Positions 54,505 through 63,965 of a DNA stretch of 64,000 nucleotides are shown in pieces. Positions within the stretch are counted from its first letter, which is position 1. Every line of letters begins with the position of its first letter. Below the pieces are notes generated by a model. It worked only from the letters and a program-made list of their open reading frames with translations. It was not told where the DNA came from and made no database searches. The position numbers and the translations under genes are program-made. Source of the stretch: Chitinophagales bacterium (GTDB lineage: Bacteria > Bacteroidota > Bacteroidia > Chitinophagales > Chitinophagaceae); NCBI GenBank assembly GCA_017303415.1, contig JAFLBJ010000001.1, positions 1,426,001 through 1,490,000 of the forward strand, given 5' to 3'.

Positions 54505-55668
54505 TTAGGTGAATAATTCCCGCATCTTATCAAAGAAACTCTTATCGCTCTTATCCGGAGCCGGTTTCAGGTTGGGAGAATTTTTCAATTTTTCCAGTAA
54601 TGCTTTTTCTTCCGCATTCAGGTGCTGGGGTGTCCAAACATTCACATGTATCAATTGATCACCTTTCTGATAGGCTTGTACTGCCGGGAAACCTTTTCCT
54701 TTCAGCCGAAATATTTTACCGCTATGCGTGCCTGGCGGAATTTTAATTTTTGCGCGGCCATCAATGGTTGGTACTTCCACCTGCGTGCCAAATACCGCAT
54801 CAGTAAAGGAGATATGCAGGTCATAGGCCACATTCATCCCATCGCGTTGCAGTTCCTCATGCGCCTCTTCTTCGATCAGTACAATGAGGTCGCCCGGCAT
54901 GCCACCTCTTTCACCGGCATTGCCTCGTCCGCTCAGGTTGAGTTGCATGCCTTCCTGTACCCCTGCCGGGATATCAATGCTCACCGTCTCTTCCCCAAAT
55001 ACACGCCCTTCGCCTTTGCAGGAACCACACTTGGCGGTTACCGTGGAGCCTTCTCCATTACAAGTAGGGCAGGTGGTCACCGTTTGCATCTGACCTAAAA
55101 AAGTATTGGAGACCCGTCTTACCTGGCCGCTACCACCACAGGTGGAGCAGGTTTGGATACTGTTTTTATCCTTGGCCCCCGAACCGGAGCAGGTAAAACA
55201 GGGGATATATTTTTTTACCTTGACATTTTTTGTAACGCCTTTGGCGATCTCTTCGTAGGTCAGTTTGATTTTTATCCGGAGATTACTTCCCCGCACGCCA
55301 CGTGAGCGGCCACCCCGGGAACGGCCACCACCACCTCCGCCAAAGAAACTTCCAAAGATATCATCACCAAAAATGTCTCCGAACTGGCTGAAGATATCAT
55401 CCATGTTCATATTGCCACCGGCATGTCCGCCACGGCCATTTCCACTTACACCGGCATGTCCATACCGGTCATATTGTGTTTTCCGATCCGGATCACTCAG
55501 TACTTCATAAGCCTCAGCTGCCTCTTTGAATTTCTCTTCTGCTGCCTTATCCCCCGGGTTACGGTCAGGATGGTATTGCATGGCCACTTTACGGTAAGCT
55601 TTCTTGATCTCGTCGGAGGAAGCTGACTTACCAACACCTAAAATTTCGTAGTAATCTCTTTTGGACAT
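54505..55668 (-). CDS. dnaJ: Chaperone protein DnaJ
   Basis: A 387-aa Hsp40 co-chaperone that stimulates DnaK ATPase and delivers unfolded proteins. The J domain has the HPD tripeptide in [16 protein letters not shown] (residues about 30-45). A Gly/Phe-rich linker ([15 protein letters not shown]) is followed by four zinc-binding CxxCxGxG repeats: [24 protein letters not shown] and CGSCKGEG, then the two substrate-binding beta domains. It lies 12 nt after grpE and is co-transcribed with it. Confidence 0.97.
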   Translation of the reverse strand: MSKRDYYEILGVGKSASSDEIKKAYRKVAMQYHPDRNPGDKAAEEKFKEAAEAYEVLSDPDRKTQYDRYGHAGVSGNGRGGHAGGNMNMDDIFSQFGDIFGDDIFGSFFGGGGGGRSRGGRSRGVRGSNLRIKIKLTYEEIAKGVTKNVKVKKYIPCFTCSGSGAKDKNSIQTCSTCGGSGQVRRVSNTFLGQMQTVTTCPTCNGEGSTVTAKCGSCKGEGRVFGEETVSIDIPAGVQEGMQLNLSGRGNAGERGGMPGDLIVLIEEEAHEELQRDGMNVAYDLHISFTDAVFGTQVEVPTIDGRAKIKIPPGTHSGKIFRLKGKGFPAVQAYQKGDQLIHVNVWTPQHLNAEEKALLEKLKNSPNLKPAPDKSDKSFFDKMRELFT

Positions 55669-55680
55669 TGTTTCCGGTTA

Positions 55681-56244
55681 TTATTTTCCCACCACCACTT
55701 TTGCGTGACGAAGAATTTTATCTTTCAGGTAATACCCTTTTACAACCTCGTCCACAACTTTTCCTTTGAGGCTATCATCCGGGGCGGGGATCTCCGTGAT
55801 GGCTTCATGCAGGTCGGCATCAAAATCGGCATGCAGGCAGTTCATCGGTTTGAGCCCTTTTGCGGTTAACTTATTCCGGAGTTTGGAAAAGATCAGGTGC
55901 ACCCCTTCTTTGAACTGGTTGATATCTGCATCCTCCTTGAACTGTCCTTCGGCACGGGCACTGTCGTCAAGTACTTCCAGCAGGTCGGCAATCAGGTCCT
56001 TTGCTGCGGTTTGAACCAATTCATCCCGTTCGCGGATGGTCCGTTTCCGGTAATTGTCAAATTCGGCAGCCTGGCGAAGCAGACGGTCACGCAGGTCAGC
56101 CAGTTCAGCCTTGATTTTCTCCAATTCGGGCTCATCTGTCACCGGGTCGTTCAGGTGGGTACTGCCACTAATGTTCTCGTCGGCATTGATATCCGGCCCG
56201 TTGTCTGCGGGTATCTCCTTGTCTTTCAGTTCTTGTTCGGCCAT
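55681..56244 (-). CDS. grpE: Nucleotide exchange factor GrpE
   Basis: A 187-aa GrpE that releases ADP from DnaK. An acidic N-terminus (about 1-50) leads to the long dimerising helix (KIKAELADLRDRLLRQAAEF then DNYRKRTIRERDELVQTAAK) and the C-terminal beta domain ending KGYYLKDKILRHAKVVVGK, a family signature. ATG 56244 is chosen since an upstream TTG adds 12 residues inside the promoter. The promoter at 56263-56292 drives grpE-dnaJ. Confidence 0.96.
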   Translation of the reverse strand: MAEQELKDKEIPADNGPDINADENISGSTHLNDPVTDEPELEKIKAELADLRDRLLRQAAEFDNYRKRTIRERDELVQTAAKDLIADLLEVLDDSARAEGQFKEDADINQFKEGVHLIFSKLRNKLTAKGLKPMNCLHADFDADLHEAITEIPAPDDSLKGKVVDEVVKGYYLKDKILRHAKVVVGK

Positions 56245-56262
56245 TTTATGAAAAATTGATTG

Positions 56263-56292
56263 CAAAGGTAAGACAGTCAATTATTTTGCCAA
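56263..56292 (-). promoter_or_regulatory. Promoter of grpE-dnaJ
   Basis: On the minus strand, TTG (56292-56290) and TACCTTTG (56270-56263) are separated by 19 nt, the spacing expected between Bacteroidota -33 and -7 elements. The leader before the grpE ATG is about 12 nt. No CIRCE-type heat-shock operator is visible. Confidence 0.6.
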
Positions 56293-56354
56293 CCATCTAA
56301 AAAGGGACAAAATGACGGGTTAGGAATTCAAAGCCAAAAAACCGCTCCGGGAAT

Positions 56355-56362
56355 TACCTTTG
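56355..56362 (+). promoter_or_regulatory. -7 box directly before the rRNA methyltransferase start
   Basis: TACCTTTG is a perfect consensus box ending 4 nt before the ATG at 56367 (spacer cgcc). Transcription should begin at or next to the A of the ATG, giving a leaderless mRNA. Confidence 0.6.
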
Positions 56363-56366
56363 CGCC

Positions 56367-57539
56367 ATGTCGAACTTGTTCTTAAAGAGGAAGATAAGCC
56401 AAAGAGTATGGAATGGTCATCCCTGGATATTTGGAAATGAGGTGGATAAGGTAGAATGGGAGCCGGAAGACGGAAGTATTGTCACCGTATATACCCATGA
56501 CCGGAAATTCGTCGGGAAGGGCTATATCAATTCAAAGTCCCAGATCATGGTCAGGTTACTGACCCGCGATAAAACGGCGGAGATAAACGAAGCCTATTTT
56601 CTCCAGGCCATCCGCCAGTGCTGGGAGTACCGGAAAAAAACGGGATACACTGAAAACTGCCGACTTGTATTTGGCGAAGCCGATTCACTGCCCCAGTTGA
56701 TCATTGATAAATTCAATGATTATTTCGTGATTCAAACCATTGCCCTGGGAATGGACCGCTGGAAACCTGCCATCGTTGCGGCTTTGGAAGAAATTTTTCA
56801 CCCCAAAGGCATCTATGAGCGGAATGATGTACCCGTTCGCGAACTGGAAGGGATGACCCAGCAAAAAGGTTTTCTTTCTGCTCCTTTTGATCCCCGGATC
56901 ATCATCCGCGAAAATGGATTACAGTTTCATGTTGACCTGGAAAATGGACAAAAGACCGGGTATTTCCTCGACCAGCAGGATAACCGTCGAGCCATTCAAC
57001 ATATCGTGAAAGACGCCGACGTACTGGGGGCTTTCACGTACACCGGTACTTTTGAAATCCATGCCGCCCATTATGGGGCCAAAAAAGTTTTGGGATTGGA
57101 TATTTCTGAAAATGCCGTGGCCCAAGCCAACCGCAATGCGGAATTGAATGGGGTACAGGACCGCTGCCGTTTTGAAACAGCCAATGCCTTTGATGTATTG
57201 AAACAATGGTCAAAAGAAGGCCGGCAACACGATGTTGTCATGCTCGATCCTCCTGCTTTTACTAAAAGCCGGGAAACCATACAAAAAGCCATCACCGGTT
57301 ATAAGGAGATCAATTTAAGGGGGATGAAACTTGTAAGACCCGGAGGATTTCTGGTTACCTCCTCCTGTACCAACTTGGTCAACCCTGAGCTTTTCCTGCA
57401 GATCATTGATATGGCAGCAAAAGACGCGCGTCGGCGTATCCGGCAGGTATGTTTTCAAACCCAATCCGCCGATCACCCGGTTGTCAGAGGGATCGATAGC
57501 ACAGAGTACTTGAAGTTTCTGATTGTAGAAGTAGGATAA
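56367..57539 (+). CDS. Class I rRNA large-subunit methyltransferase, RlmI/YccW-like
   Basis: A 390-aa methyltransferase with N-terminal PUA domain (LKRKISQRVWNGHPWIFGNE) and the RlmI-like body. SAM-binding motifs include VLGAFTYTGTFEIHAAHYGA and VLGLDISENAVAQANRNA. The catalytic motif is VVMLDPPAFTKSRETI and the later LVTSSCTNLVNPELFL, with a cysteine as in m5C rRNA methyltransferases (RlmI/RlmO/RlmL group). It probably methylates C1962-type 23S rRNA positions, but the exact site is not provable here. It is divergent from grpE, and convergent with the T9SS gene (11-nt gap). Confidence 0.9.
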   Translation: MSNLFLKRKISQRVWNGHPWIFGNEVDKVEWEPEDGSIVTVYTHDRKFVGKGYINSKSQIMVRLLTRDKTAEINEAYFLQAIRQCWEYRKKTGYTENCRLVFGEADSLPQLIIDKFNDYFVIQTIALGMDRWKPAIVAALEEIFHPKGIYERNDVPVRELEGMTQQKGFLSAPFDPRIIIRENGLQFHVDLENGQKTGYFLDQQDNRRAIQHIVKDADVLGAFTYTGTFEIHAAHYGAKKVLGLDISENAVAQANRNAELNGVQDRCRFETANAFDVLKQWSKEGRQHDVVMLDPPAFTKSRETIQKAITGYKEINLRGMKLVRPGGFLVTSSCTNLVNPELFLQIIDMAAKDARRRIRQVCFQTQSADHPVVRGIDSTEYLKFLIVEVG

Positions 57540-57549
57540 AAAATATTCC

Positions 57550-57888
57550 TTATTTGCTAACCTGGAATTTCCCCGACTCTACCACCTTTCCATTTGCATC
57601 ACGCAACTGGAAAATGTATACACCGCGGGTAAAAGAAGAAAGATCGACCGTTGTGCGTGTGGCCGTGATCTTGGTTTCAAATACCTGTTTACCCAGAAAA
57701 TTGATCACATAAAGATTCATGTTATTTCCGGAACCAGGTTGTATCTCAAAATTGATAAATGAAGTCGCAGGGTTGGGGTAATACTTGACCACCCGGGGTC
57801 CTTCCTGGCCGGGCAAAGTACGGCTCTGCCCCTGTGAGGTGGAGGCAATAAGAAGGATGATGGACAGTATGGACAAAATTCGTCTCAA
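57550..57888 (-). CDS. Short protein consisting of signal peptide and T9SS sorting domain
   Basis: A 112-aa protein with signal peptide MRRILSILSIILLIASTSQG and then, after a 20-residue spacer, a type A T9SS C-terminal domain: VKYYPNPATSFINFEIQPGS, LYVINFLGKQVFETKI, LSSFTRGVYIFQLRDANG, ending GKFQVSK. No passenger domain is present; the usual layout has a long catalytic or adhesive part before this domain. The start is TTG 57888, 5 nt after a consensus -7 box; a longer frame (to 57957) runs upstream of the promoter. What it does without cargo is unknown. Confidence 0.85.
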   Translation of the reverse strand: MRRILSILSIILLIASTSQGQSRTLPGQEGPRVVKYYPNPATSFINFEIQPGSGNNMNLYVINFLGKQVFETKITATRTTVDLSSFTRGVYIFQLRDANGKVVESGKFQVSK

Positions 57889-57893
57889 CGAAA

Positions 57894-57901
57894 CAAATTT
57901 A
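57894..57901 (-). promoter_or_regulatory. -7 box directly before the short T9SS gene
   Basis: On the minus strand TAAATTTG fits the consensus exactly and ends 5 nt before the TTG start at 57888 (spacer tttcg), so the mRNA would be leaderless. Confidence 0.55.
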
Positions 57902-58013
57902 CTTTTATTTTCCCAAAATAGGCTGAATAAATTGTCCGGGCAACGTAAAACTACCAAGTAATAATTGGCCTTGAAAATCAGCCACTTATTTTATAAAAAG
58001 GGTGTTAAAGTTT

Positions 58014-58481
58014 TCAAAGCCTGTCAAGAACAGCATGGATCGCCTCGAAGTTGGGCAGGTCACCGGCACTCTCCAACACTTCGGCATATTGAATCACACC
58101 TTCCTTGTCAATGATAAAGGCTGACCGTTTCGAAACACCCTTCATGTCGAGGATCCAATCCTGGTACAGGGTATCATATTTTCCGGATACCTCCTTGTTG
58201 AAATCGCTTAGCAAAGGGAAATTGTATTGTTGCTCTTCCTTGAATTTAGCCAGGGTGAATACAGAGTCAACCGATATACCCAACACTTTTGCTTTCTCAT
58301 GCTGATAGCGACCGATATTGTCGCGGATGGAGCAAAGCTCTTTGGTACATACCCCGGTAAAAGCCTGGGGAAAAAATAGCAGGAGAACATTATTCCCTTT
58401 CAGGTCGGAAAGCGAGATCTTGTTTTTGTCTGAATCAAAGAGGCTGAAATCAGGAGCAGGTTGGCCAGGTTGCAGGGGCAT
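58014..58481 (-). CDS. Peroxiredoxin, AhpC/AhpE-like
   Basis: A 155-aa thiol peroxidase that reduces hydrogen peroxide or organic peroxides. The peroxidatic cysteine is in FFPQAFTGVCTKELCSIRDN (TxxC motif near residue 45) and the fold is typical (VLGISVDSVFTLAKFKEE, RSAFIIDKEGVIQYAEVL). A second Cys five residues on (KELC) resembles the AhpE/BCP group. The reductant is unknown. It is a single gene transcribed with neighbours on the minus strand. Confidence 0.9.
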   Translation of the reverse strand: MPLQPGQPAPDFSLFDSDKNKISLSDLKGNNVLLLFFPQAFTGVCTKELCSIRDNIGRYQHEKAKVLGISVDSVFTLAKFKEEQQYNFPLLSDFNKEVSGKYDTLYQDWILDMKGVSKRSAFIIDKEGVIQYAEVLESAGDLPNFEAIHAVLDRL

Positions 58482-58554
58482 GATTTTTTTTTCTTAATAA
58501 CAATCGACCGATGATTTTGTTCGAAGATTATTTTTTTGCCCTGGCGGTAAGAAC

Positions 58555-59553
58555 TTAAAACCTCGGTGCGTAAGGATTTGAATAACGTTCGGTCTTTTTA
58601 GTAAAGGATATTGACATCTCAAAACCACCTCTCCCCAGGGAGGAAGGTTTGAGTTTGGATACGTTCGCATCATAACTGAAACTGATGGCATAGGGGGGGT
58701 ATTCCAATTTCAGCACCGGGATCAATGCATCCTGCAGCCGCATAAAGGTTCCCAGGCTGAGGGTGTAATCCGGTTCATCGGGGTAGGGCCCGATCTTTAG
58801 ACCATACATCGCTCCCAATATGGTTTGTTTAAAGGCGCCCTGATGATAGTGATCACCTTGAATCTCTACAAAAGAGTACTCCCCCACATTGAGTTTAAGC
58901 CCGCCGGAGAATACCCATTTAGGGCTAAGCTGAATATTCTTGTTCCGATAAAAGGAATTACCCGGACGATTAAAGTGATGATAGGCCACACCCAGGTATA
59001 AATTATTTTCCGGGTCATCCCTGATCTGTGTATTGAAACTGATTCCCGTACTTCCATCCAGATACGCATAGGTAGGATCCGTGATGTTTTCATTGATCCC
59101 CATGCCTTCATAGGTGCTATTAGTGGTAACCTTGGTCAGGTCAATACTGTGTTGCACCCATCCACCCATAAAACCTGCCGAGATATACATATTTCTTTCA
59201 ACACTGATCGATTTATGAAAGTTGATCGCCGGATAAAACATCAGTTTGGTATAGGAAACAGTACCGGCACGATCAAAATAAGATTGGAGCCCTACAGTGA
59301 GATAATCATCTCCCTGACCAACCGGTAATTTGTATTCGGCATTGAGTGAGCCGGTGCGGTAGGCCTTGGTGACACTATTCCACTGATCGCGATAAACACC
59401 CTGTACCCGGATGTCTCCATCAAACAATCCCGCCAAAGCCGGGTTTCGAAGCAAGGGCGATTGGTAGAATTGGGAAAAATGAATATCCTGCCCCTCCCCA
59501 ATGAAGGTTGTTGCCATAAGGCATACCAGTGATATCATTTTTCTCCATCTCAT
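58555..59553 (-). CDS. PorP/SprF-family type IX secretion protein, second copy
   Basis: A 332-aa outer-membrane protein of the PorP/SprF group. Signal peptide RWRKMISLVCLMATTFIGEG, then GQDIHFSQFYQSPLLRNPAL and VYRDQWNSVTKAYRTGSLNA, with many amphipathic strands to the end. An internal ATG (residue 6) could also be used. It lies 38 nt after the PKD protein gene and repeats the cargo-plus-PorP arrangement found at 41831-46538. It is 13 residues shorter than the other copy and clearly divergent. Confidence 0.92.
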   Translation of the reverse strand: MRWRKMISLVCLMATTFIGEGQDIHFSQFYQSPLLRNPALAGLFDGDIRVQGVYRDQWNSVTKAYRTGSLNAEYKLPVGQGDDYLTVGLQSYFDRAGTVSYTKLMFYPAINFHKSISVERNMYISAGFMGGWVQHSIDLTKVTTNSTYEGMGINENITDPTYAYLDGSTGISFNTQIRDDPENNLYLGVAYHHFNRPGNSFYRNKNIQLSPKWVFSGGLKLNVGEYSFVEIQGDHYHQGAFKQTILGAMYGLKIGPYPDEPDYTLSLGTFMRLQDALIPVLKLEYPPYAISFSYDANVSKLKPSSLGRGGFEMSISFTKKTERYSNPYAPRF

Positions 59554-59591
59554 ATTTCAGTTCACCTGATTAATTCGTGTTATCTGTGTTA

Positions 59592-62500
59592 TCACTTTAT
59601 CAAGGTCACATTACCATCCAACTTAATCAACTCTCCATTTTGACAATAAACTTCCAATTGGAAAATGTACACCCCTTCACCAGCTGGCTTCCCTTTATAG
59701 GTTCCATCCCATCCTTCGGTGCTGGCATTGGGTGAAAAATTATTTTTCTCAAATACTACTTCTCCCCAACGGTTGAAGATGCGGAGCACTTTTACCAACC
59801 CGATACCTGTTCCGCGTGGGAAGAACATATCATTTCTTCCATCATTATTGGGGGAGAAGGTATTGGGTAAAAATACATTGGCGTTTTCGCATTTCACTTT
59901 GATCAGTATCGAACCGGTGCCTGCACAACCATTGCTATCCAGGAACTGGACATTGTATGTTGTATTGGCACCCGGGCTGGCAAAAGGTTGCGGGCAGTCT
60001 GAACAATCCAGGTTGGTAGGCGGGGTCCACGCATAGCTGGTCATATTACCCGAATACAACGCAGGTATTTGTATCGATTGTCCCGCGTTGGTAGTTAACT
60101 CGGAGGGCATGGATACGGTGGGCAAAGGATGGATACGCAGATTGCGCATGGCCGTATCCACACAGCCACTGCTGTTGGTCACAGTAAGCGTGGCCGTAGC
60201 ATTACCTGGCGTGGAAAAGGTCTGGGTACCAGGTGACTGACCATTGAAATTATTTCCATTGGAGAAATTCCATTGCCAGTTCAATTGTGAGGTATCGGGT
60301 ACCTGTAATACACCATTGAAGACCAGGGGTGAAAAAACACAGGCGGCTACATCGCCGGTTATCGCGATCTGCGGACTGGCGACAACCCTGATCAGGCTGT
60401 CAATCCGGAGGGTGTCTGTACAGCCTTGCTGGGTTTGTACTGCCAGCGAAACTGAATAGATCCCCGGTGCCGCATAAAAATGCGAAGGCGCCGTGGCCGT
60501 GGAACTTCCACCATCTCCAAAATCCCACTGGTATTGGGTGACCGGATCATTCGAGGTGGTACTATCTATGAATTGAACCATGCCACTATCACAAAACAAA
60601 TCATTCACCACTCCAAAATTCGCTTCGGCCCCGGTAATGTGGATCGTGTCAGACCCGGACACCGGAATCAGGCAACCGGTCTGATCTTCCAGGATAAGCT
60701 TGGGTACAAAACTTCCAAAGGTATTATACACATGCGTCAGCGTGGGGGTATTGGTGGCGAGGGTTTGCCCGTCTCCAAAATCCCAGATATAGGTTAGTGG
60801 TCCATTGGTTGTTGCAATAAAATCCACTGATTGTGGTTTGCACCCGGCAAATGGGGCATAGGCAATACGGGTACCAATGGTATCGTAAAGCTGTACTGTT
60901 TTAAACAGCGTATCAAAGCAGGTGCCGGCACTTTGAATAATCAGTCGTACCTGATAGGTGCCCGGCGTAGAATAATAGTGGGTGGGGTTTTGTACGGTGG
61001 AAGTGGTCCCGTCGCCAAAGTCCCAGGTTTGTGCATAGTAGTAGGTGGAGTTATTGGTGAACTTCACTTCAAATGGAGAGCAGGAACTGATTGAGTCCTC
61101 CATTTGAAAATCAGCGCGAGGTTCATCCACGGAAATATAGAGTGGGCGTACCAGTGAGTCGGCACATCCATATTGGTCGGTCACGGTCAGTTTCACCGTA
61201 TACTGACCTGTATTGGCATAACTATGTGGAGGTGCTGGAATCGCCTGGGTACTGGTATTGCCATCTCCAAAATCCCAGCGATAGGTGATCCCGTTGCCAA
61301 TGGCATTGACATTAAACCGAACAGGTGAACCCGGACAGGTTTGCGGTGTATTGGTGGAAAAAGTAACAGAGGGATCGGAGGTGGTAATGTAGGATAATCT
61401 CGTTGCTGTATCCCGGCATCCCGATTGATCGGTTACGATCAACTGAACACTAAAGGTTCCTGTATCAGCATATATATGCTGAAAAGGCGGACCGGTAAAT
61501 GTTTGAATGGTACCGTCTCCAAAATTCCATTGCCATTGGGTAATGGGATTGACCCCATCGGTGGTTGACTGATCCTGAAAATTGACCTGAAGTCCTTTGC
61601 ATCCACCTGTTACGGGTGAAATGAACGCTGCAATAGGTCCATTTACCCGGATGAAGTTTGTTTTGATAACCGTATCAAGACAACCATTCACATCAGTAGT
61701 GATCAACCGGATGGTGTAATTGCCTGCGTTTACATAGGCATGATTAACCGTATCATTTCCCGTCAGTGTAGTGCCATCACCCATGTTCCAGGTGTAGGTG
61801 GCAATATTGGCGTTATTTGTATTGGTGGCATGAAACAAAGCCGGCACTTCTTTACATATCGGATTAGGAATTGCCAGCAGATCCGGGTTTTCATTCAACA
61901 CCCTTACAGGTTGGCTATAGGTATGTTGACAGGCACCATAGGTAACAGTAAGGGAAACGGTGTAGGTGCCCAGACCAGGGAAACTATGCGAAGGGTTTTG
62001 CAAGGTGGAGGTCACCCCATCCCCAAAATCCCATAACCAGGTACTTGAGCTGTCGGATCGATCCGTGAATACAAAATCATTTCGCGAATTACAATCGATC
62101 GTATAGGTAAAGAAGGCCTGGGGCGCCCGAATGACCACATAATCGGTGCGGATAAGGGAATCGGGACAACCACTATTACGTGCAACGAGTTTTATGGTAT
62201 AAACACCGGCTTGCGGATAGCTATATAATGGGTTGGGTTGCGTGGAAATATCTCCATTGCCAAAATCCCAGAGAAAGGCATCGGCCGGATTGGCCAGTTC
62301 GGTGAATTGAACAGGCTGGTCAACACAGGTCTCCAATGGTGTTGCCGAAAAATTCACAGTGGGGGGAGTCCCCGCTTTGACGGCACTTCCGAGGGTTAAT
62401 GTTTCTGTGCAGCCAGTGCTGGTAGTGATGGTGAGACTGACCGTGTAATTTCCCAATACGGTGTAGGTATGTGAAGGGGTAGCCAGGGTAGAAGTACCCC

Positions 62501-63938
62501 CGTCACCAAAGGTCCATAAATAGGAACTAACTGCATCTACAGTGCTGATATTAGCAGAAAAATTCACCGCAAAAGGGATACAACCCTGTACCGGCAGATC
62601 AGGGAAAGAGATCACGGGTTTAATTACCCGGATATATTGGGAACGTATGATGGTATCGCTGCAACCGGTACTATTTGTCGCAATGAGAGTAACCGTATAG
62701 GAACCATAGCTGGTATAGGTATGCGATGGATTTTGTTGCGTGGAAGAACCTCCGTCTCCAAAATCCCAGTTCCATGCTACAGCCCCACCGGTTGAAATAT
62801 CCTGGAAGTTCACCGTCAAGGGTGGTTGGCAACTCGCGGTAACCGGTGCGGTGAAGTCAGCCAAGGGGAATGGGACCACCGTGATATTTTTGGTGATCGA
62901 GTCCTGGCAATTGGGAAAATTATTTATGAGTTTAACAGCATACGTACCAGCCGTCGCGTAGGATTTGGTTGGACTTTGCGCGGTGGATGTTCCCCCGTCT
63001 CCAAAATCCCAAACCGATCCCTGGGGCACGGGGTTGGATATATTCAGAAATTGAACCGATTCATTAATGCAAATGCTATCCGGTACGGAGAAATCTGTCG
63101 AAATATTGTCGATTACCAAGGCAGACCCACGGAAAAAACTATCAATACACCCCAGGCTGCTGGTGGCGATCAACAGGACATCATAATTCCCGGGGTTGGT
63201 ATAGGTATGTATCGGGTTGTTTTGGGTAGAAATATTGCCGTCACCAAAATTCCAGGAATAGGTCAATACCCCCGGGCCTGTGGACAGGTTATTAAAACTA
63301 ATATCAACCGGTGGTTGGCACACATTGGGACTGGAATTGGAAAAATTGGCATCTACGCCAGGGCTCACCTGTATGTATTGTGGTTTATTCAGCGTACGTG
63401 TACAGCCTTTATCATTTGTGACACGCAAGGTGACCGAATAATTACCACTCAGGTCATATCGATGCGTTGGATTTTGCTGCGTGGAAATGGCTCCATCTCC
63501 AAAACTCCATTCCCAGCCCAGGTTTGTATTGCCCGCGCCAGGTTGTGATTGATCCGTGAATTGGGTTCTTAACGGATAACATCCCACCGAATCAACGCCA
63601 ATGAAATTTACGCTGGGGGCCTCATAAACGGTGATATAGGCCGTGCGGGTAAGGGTATTAGAACCAGACGCATTTGTAGCGGTGAGAACGACTGTATAGG
63701 TTCCGGGGTTAAAGAAGGTTGTGGTTGGGTTCTGAGCGGAGGAGGTAGCACCCGTCCCAAAATCCCAAGCCCAACTGGTCGGCGTATTGGTGGAAAGGTC
63801 AGTAAAGTTGACTACCAGGGGCGAACAACCTGAGAGAGGGCTTGCTGTGAAATTGGCCAATGGCGCCTGAGCCTTTGCCTGAGCATGGAAGAGAAGGATA
63901 AAGATTCCCCAGATCCAGTATTGTCTTTTCAGTCCCAA
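59592..63938 (-). CDS. Giant PKD-repeat protein with type B T9SS/gliding C-terminal domain
   Basis: A 1448-aa surface protein. The start is TTG 63938: an in-frame stop lies 9 codons upstream, so it is the only usual start codon. Signal peptide LKRQYWIWGIFILLFHAQAK. I count 15 PKD-type repeats by their core (WDFGDG and variants such as WSFGDGAIST, WNMGDGTTLT, WNFSNGNNFN), covering residues about 30-1270. One Ser/Thr-rich region (about 1290-1350) precedes the C-terminal gliding domain: LPNTFSPNNDGRNDMFFPRG ... LRIFNRWGEVVFEKNNFSP ... GWDGTYKG, ending LDGNVTLIK. Its PorP/SprF partner follows. The repeats probably form a long adhesive or sensing fibre on the cell surface; this is inference. Confidence 0.92.
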   Translation of the reverse strand: MGLKRQYWIWGIFILLFHAQAKAQAPLANFTASPLSGCSPLVVNFTDLSTNTPTSWAWDFGTGATSSAQNPTTTFFNPGTYTVVLTATNASGSNTLTRTAYITVYEAPSVNFIGVDSVGCYPLRTQFTDQSQPGAGNTNLGWEWSFGDGAISTQQNPTHRYDLSGNYSVTLRVTNDKGCTRTLNKPQYIQVSPGVDANFSNSSPNVCQPPVDISFNNLSTGPGVLTYSWNFGDGNISTQNNPIHTYTNPGNYDVLLIATSSLGCIDSFFRGSALVIDNISTDFSVPDSICINESVQFLNISNPVPQGSVWDFGDGGTSTAQSPTKSYATAGTYAVKLINNFPNCQDSITKNITVVPFPLADFTAPVTASCQPPLTVNFQDISTGGAVAWNWDFGDGGSSTQQNPSHTYTSYGSYTVTLIATNSTGCSDTIIRSQYIRVIKPVISFPDLPVQGCIPFAVNFSANISTVDAVSSYLWTFGDGGTSTLATPSHTYTVLGNYTVSLTITTSTGCTETLTLGSAVKAGTPPTVNFSATPLETCVDQPVQFTELANPADAFLWDFGNGDISTQPNPLYSYPQAGVYTIKLVARNSGCPDSLIRTDYVVIRAPQAFFTYTIDCNSRNDFVFTDRSDSSSTWLWDFGDGVTSTLQNPSHSFPGLGTYTVSLTVTYGACQHTYSQPVRVLNENPDLLAIPNPICKEVPALFHATNTNNANIATYTWNMGDGTTLTGNDTVNHAYVNAGNYTIRLITTDVNGCLDTVIKTNFIRVNGPIAAFISPVTGGCKGLQVNFQDQSTTDGVNPITQWQWNFGDGTIQTFTGPPFQHIYADTGTFSVQLIVTDQSGCRDTATRLSYITTSDPSVTFSTNTPQTCPGSPVRFNVNAIGNGITYRWDFGDGNTSTQAIPAPPHSYANTGQYTVKLTVTDQYGCADSLVRPLYISVDEPRADFQMEDSISSCSPFEVKFTNNSTYYYAQTWDFGDGTTSTVQNPTHYYSTPGTYQVRLIIQSAGTCFDTLFKTVQLYDTIGTRIAYAPFAGCKPQSVDFIATTNGPLTYIWDFGDGQTLATNTPTLTHVYNTFGSFVPKLILEDQTGCLIPVSGSDTIHITGAEANFGVVNDLFCDSGMVQFIDSTTSNDPVTQYQWDFGDGGSSTATAPSHFYAAPGIYSVSLAVQTQQGCTDTLRIDSLIRVVASPQIAITGDVAACVFSPLVFNGVLQVPDTSQLNWQWNFSNGNNFNGQSPGTQTFSTPGNATATLTVTNSSGCVDTAMRNLRIHPLPTVSMPSELTTNAGQSIQIPALYSGNMTSYAWTPPTNLDCSDCPQPFASPGANTTYNVQFLDSNGCAGTGSILIKVKCENANVFLPNTFSPNNDGRNDMFFPRGTGIGLVKVLRIFNRWGEVVFEKNNFSPNASTEGWDGTYKGKPAGEGVYIFQLEVYCQNGELIKLDGNVTLIK

Positions 63939-63965
63939 GTTATTGAAAGCGTCATTGTTTTCATA

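Noticed and set aside
62826-63548. 240-codon antisense frame in the PKD gene
   Set aside because: Product of the repetitive PKD coding sequence; the sense strand encodes clear PKD domains, signal peptide and sorting domain.
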